Origin: Zelopaecilomyces penicillatus
Lineage: Eukaryota; Ascomycota; Sordariomycetes; Hypocreales; Pseudodiploosporaceae
Length of the DNA stretch: 64,000 bases
Direction of reading: 5' to 3'
Assembly: GCA_005765155.1 (NCBI GenBank)
Contig: VCCP01000003.1
Coordinates: forward strand, 4,154,001-4,218,000
A program made the translations under genes and the position numbers. Shown here one piece after another: positions 60,001 to 64,000 of this stretch. Position 1 is the stretch's first letter. Every line of letters begins with the position of its first letter. The notes under the pieces are model-generated. The model ran no database searches, was not told the DNA's origin, and was given only the letters and a program-made list of their open reading frames with translations.

Positions 60001-62722
60001 AAATAATACCAAATATTTATGCCTCTGCAATAAGATTATCCATTCTGTAGTGTTCATCAATGGCCTATAAGAGGTTATACATCGAGATGGTGACATATCG
60101 CCATTGGTCCGGTAAGGCATTTGTGCATATGAAATTGATCATGGTTAGCCTATCGGGTTCCCTTTCTAATTTCTATCTTACCGGGCTGGGATCGGACTTT
60201 CAGGCACGTGCAGGTTCTTTTGTTAATAAGAATAGTCTCGTCGCCTTACCGTTGGCCCGGGGTCGCACGTTGCAATAAGCACCTTGATGTCCGTCTACCT
60301 CTTAACCCCCAAAAAGAGGGGTGTGCCTGTCGCAAAGCCTAGAAAAGGCAAAAAAGAAGGCTGGGCGTTTAAAACTTCCGAGTCCAAAGACGGATAAGTG
60401 TGTGCAGATTTGTATGAGGAGAAGGCAGAAAGGAGGCTAGGTGCGAGAAACACGAGGAAAACTTGTGGTCAATGGACGGGTCCGAACCGAAGCCATGGCC
60501 TTGGAACGCGGATTATGGGGCTAGTTGCCTGCGAGTGTATCTCTGCAGCCTAGGTATGGTGGATGTGAGGGAAATCACCCTCGCAAGGCAGATTAAACCG
60601 AGGAAGCTCCACAAGACTGAGGCTCACTTGAACGGGATGTTGGAGGAGTTAAGTAAAAACTAGGTAGTATGAGGATAGACAGAAAAGTCACGACTTGCTT
60701 GCATCATGTGCTCCACCAGACGGACACTGCTAATAGAGATTTGGTTTGTCCGCATTTTCACAATTTCGTGATGCTCCATCATGGCGTCTCAGATATCGGT
60801 TGCCTTGCGGGTTAGCTGCAAGCCTGTTAACAACTGACAAGAGAAGCCGCCTCATTCCTGCTACCAAGAGGGTTAGTACGTGTCGTTGTAAGAGATTTAA
60901 AAAGTAATATGGGCTTGTTTTAGGCGCCCGACTGTCAATGAATTGTGTTTGGCTGAAAGGCAGTTGGCGCCCCTGACGCCTTGTTTGGGGGGGCGGGAAA
61001 ATGGATCGAAAGTCGAGGTTGACAGTCAGCCGCGTGGGCTAGACGTCGTAATGACCGAGATCCGGATGAGGTGGGATGGAACCCTGGTTTGACAGGCATT
61101 ATTATCCGCTCTGACAAGCGTTTTTTTACGATGACGATGATGATGATAAGGCATCTACAACTAGAAGGGGGATATCTAACTAGAATCCATCAAACCAACG
61201 TGGATCACTGTTTCCACCCCCCTCCCTTGGAAAGAGGATGCCTCTCGCACTATGGATGGGTTCCATTTAGCGCCATGCATCTCACCAAGAATGTGGGGTA
61301 GCTCTTTTCAATATCCCTTTACCAACAAAAAGAACCCTGTGCCCTACATCTGCCTGGAGGCTGGAGCAAATGCGAATCACATCTCAAACGGTTGCCTTAT
61401 CCATTTTTATTTTCATTTTATTTTCAAAAGCTGAGAAATGGTTGCTAAGTAACCAAACATGTCTGTGCCGTGCAACCGAAATGATGAAAGAAAGAAGGAA
61501 AAATACTCACCGAATCACCTAGTGAGCCTCCAACTAGGGATCTTACTATGAATAGTATGCAGAAAATCCTACATTCACCGCCTTACTGGAAGCTCGGAAG
61601 GATGGGGGAGAAGGAGGGGAATGGTAGGCTGAGGAGGAGTGTAAGATGGGTTGTCACCAACGCCGAGCGTTCCGACCATGGGAATGTGTATTGATAATTT
61701 GTCTGCCTACCTAACAGAGGGCAGTGTTTTCTTCTTGAAAATAAGAGTAACTTGCTCCAATACGTAAGACAGATAGATGCTCGTATTCGAGATGCGTAGG
61801 TGAATTGTAATACATACTGCAATGCCTTCCAGCCCCAGACAGGAGTGAACAGGCTTATGCCTAGGGTACATACCCAGGAATAGATGGATAAATAGGTATG
61901 AAGAAGAAATTAAGAATACAGCATGGCATCACTCCCCATGCATCATCATATGTTAATGCTCACATGACGATTGGCTTGAACAAAAGTAGGGATACACTGA
62001 CCGAATCATTCCACTGGGTCTCGTTCGAAGGCCCAAAGAAGAATGTGAAGGTGTGGAAAGGCAACCACGCTAATTAATGGGGGGTTGACCGGGAAATTTT
62101 CTTCTCCAACTTGCAAATTGGCAGGGCGTGTCATTATGAAGGCTGACATTCCACACGTGGAGTAATAATTACTGTGACTACGGCAATGACCTGTACTAGG
62201 TAGATGGAATGAAAAACAGTAGATGTACAATTCAAGAGTCAAACATCTGCTCAACTAGATATCTTGGGAATTATCCATCCCTACTACGTATAATCCACAG
62301 CCAATCTAGGTGTCGCACGTTTTGCTATAAACCAACCGTCTCCTCATGCCGGAACCAATCCTAGGTATGTATGGCTCCCCAACGTTGCAGTAGCTACATC
62401 TCGATTTCGGAAATAACAGGGACCGACAAACCCTGATTGGCATCGCATTCTAATACCATCACACTCGGTGAGCGATTTGCCAGTTGGGGGCCGTTTGAGC
62501 CATAAAGTGCTTCGGTAATTGTTGACGCATCGATTCACATCCGCCAAGAAAGGCGTACGTACGTACGTAACTGTACTTCAACAGACCGCTTTCAAAAACT
62601 CGCCCCTCCCCAGCCTCCATCCAACCCTAGGTACTTAGGCATACTACTACAAGCACCAACATCCTTATTTATTACATAACAATTAATGCAATTTTGAACT
62701 TCTTGCATTTCTTTCGGAAGAA

Positions 62723-62763
<41 letters not shown>

Positions 62764-63358
62764 GCGCAGGATGTTTACGGTTGCTGGTAACAGTATGCGA
62801 AACATGGCACCCTCTAGCCGGTCCACGTGAGCAGACATCAGATGTGGCAACGATCGTCCTATAAAGTTTGTCTGTACCTCAACCTGACATCACCATCTAT
62901 CAATTGGTAATGGACAGTAAAGGTCGAAAAGGATATGAACAGACAAGTGAGTAGCATGCCAGCGTAGTTATCACAATCAACTACAATCCTTTATGTAGTA
63001 TATTTGCTTTCATCAAGAAACAGCACCAGTAAAATCAAACACACAAACTGTCCTTCCGCGTTCCCAAGCACTACAAGTATCTCAAGAATCTGCCTTTCTA
63101 CAGATATGAAAAAGCCAATCGGGTGATGGAAATTGATTATATATCATTGTATTGTATTGTATTTCGATTTTTTCCGTTAGATGAGAAAAAAGCTACTCCT
63201 CTCAATGAGAAGACGTCACCAAGTATGCCGCAAGCAGCATGCTTGACTTTGAAGCTCTATTACGCCTCCTTGGAACTATGAAACTAACTGCTTGTCATCG
63301 CTCCATTGTACTTCCTCAAGGAATTAGCACAGCGCAGATGCTTCAGCACAAAACAAAC
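57095..63358. other. Gene-poor tract
   Basis: 6.3 kb without a supported gene. Its left end should contain the sulfatase promoter. Frames up to 173 codons near 57.6-58.1 kb lack recognisable composition or motifs and overlap open frames in other phases. A TA-repeat is seen at 58897-58908 and an AG microsatellite at 62725. Confidence 0.5.
62725..62758 (+). repeat. AG dinucleotide microsatellite
   Basis: About seventeen uninterrupted AG units, about 600 bp downstream of the EST1-like gene's stop codon. Confidence 0.95.
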
Positions 63359-64000
63359 TCAGGATAGACTCTCAATCTCTACAGATTGCTCTGGAACATC
63401 AGGCACAACAATGTCGCCTTGTTCGTCCGACCCCGGTTCAACCTTGGCTTCCCGCGCATCCACCAACTCGACATCGTATTCGGGGGGCACCCAAAACTGT
63501 CCGGTCGAGTCGTTCCACGTCAACCACTTGCCTGACTTGGCAATTTGTCGCCCAAGCCATAATATCCTCTCCTTGCGTTCATCAATCATCGAAGCCAGTT
63601 CAAAGTACTTCTCATCTTCGTCCACCTTATCGTTGCTAAACCAGTCATTAGGGAGGTAATCCTCCACGTAGATTAAGCCCCGCATTGCGTAATCCTCTGG
63701 TAGAGGACGGGGTTGTTCATTCTTTAGCGGGCCAGGAAACACATCGCTATCCATGCGCGGTTCAAATTTGCAAGATTGCTTGAGATAGTTGAGCATCAAC
63801 GCCGTAAGTTTCCATGGGTAGTGACCCTCAATGTAGGACATGGCTACTGGGAACCGTGAAATGTGATGTAAAAAGACCAAACTTGTATGGAGAAAGGGAA
63901 GGGTGTTCATATCACCCCAACGATGGATGATAGTCTTGTACGTCTCTGCTGCAAATGATATAGCCTTTGTAAACGTTTCTCCTGGCGCCTCCGGCTTTTC
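63359..64000 (-). CDS. EST1/SMG-family protein, C-terminal part (cut by window edge)
   Basis: An open frame of 213 codons plus stop that is still coding at the last base, so the start is outside the window. The segment NTLPFLHTSLVFLHHISRF...YIEGHYPWKLTALMLNYL followed by LPEDYAMRGLIYVEDYLPNDWF and DEDEKYFELASMIDERKERILWLGRQIA is typical of the helical DNA/RNA-binding domain of fungal EST1-like proteins, the family that also includes SMG5-7. Members act in telomerase recruitment or in nonsense-mediated decay; which applies here cannot be told. The tail is acidic and no PIN domain follows, as in fungal members. No intron is seen in this part. Confidence 0.82.
   Translation of the reverse strand, partial: EKPEAPGETFTKAISFAAETYKTIIHRWGDMNTLPFLHTSLVFLHHISRFPVAMSYIEGHYPWKLTALMLNYLKQSCKFEPRMDSDVFPGPLKNEQPRPLPEDYAMRGLIYVEDYLPNDWFSNDKVDEDEKYFELASMIDERKERILWLGRQIAKSGKWLTWNDSTGQFWVPPEYDVELVDAREAKVEPGSDEQGDIVVPDVPEQSVEIESLS

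Overview
The window is nuclear DNA from a filamentous ascomycete (Pezizomycotina, plausibly Sordariomycetes). The evidence is short GT-AG introns inside conserved genes, ATG starts in fungal contexts, CT-rich leaders, a Zn2Cys6 regulator of the fungal Fungal_trans_2 type and long intergenic tracts with simple repeats. No tRNA, rRNA, CRISPR array or intact transposon was recognised. Gene models below were spliced by eye; exon borders are inferred from GT/AG sites, reading phase and family conservation.

Region 1 (1-19.5 kb) is gene-dense and conserved: ribosome assembly WD40 protein Sqt1 (-), COMPASS PHD protein Spp1 (-), mitochondrial copper chaperone Sco1 (+), a mitochondrial HAD hydrolase (+), choline kinase (+), an ankyrin/double-BTB protein (-), the NIMA mitotic kinase (+) and a BLOC1S2-like coiled-coil protein with a histidine-rich tail (-). 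Two gene pairs are divergent and share promoters (spp1/sco1 and BTB/nimA, the latter with a CCAAT box).

Region 2 (19.5-44.4 kb) is very gene-poor. The only well-supported gene is a two-finger C2H2 transcription factor near 34 kb, with about 14 kb of non-coding DNA on one side and about 10 kb on the other. These tracts hold microsatellites, short tandem duplications, a 22-bp inverted repeat pair about 390 bp apart and AT-rich stretches, but no open frame I can assign to a family.

Region 3 (44.4-57.1 kb) looks accessory: a Zn2Cys6 regulator, a poly(ADP-ribose) glycohydrolase (PARG) with an unusual active-site loop, a convergent ENA-type P-type cation ATPase, a doubtful small gene behind a TATA box, and a nine-exon cytosolic-looking arylsulfatase. 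The three genes from regulator to ATPase could form a stress-related neighbourhood, but co-regulation is only inference.

Region 4 (57.1-64 kb) is another 6 kb of apparently non-coding DNA, followed by the 3' end of an EST1/SMG-family gene that runs off the right edge. The most interesting items are the PARG with its modified signature, its neighbourhood, and the structured repeats in the gene deserts.
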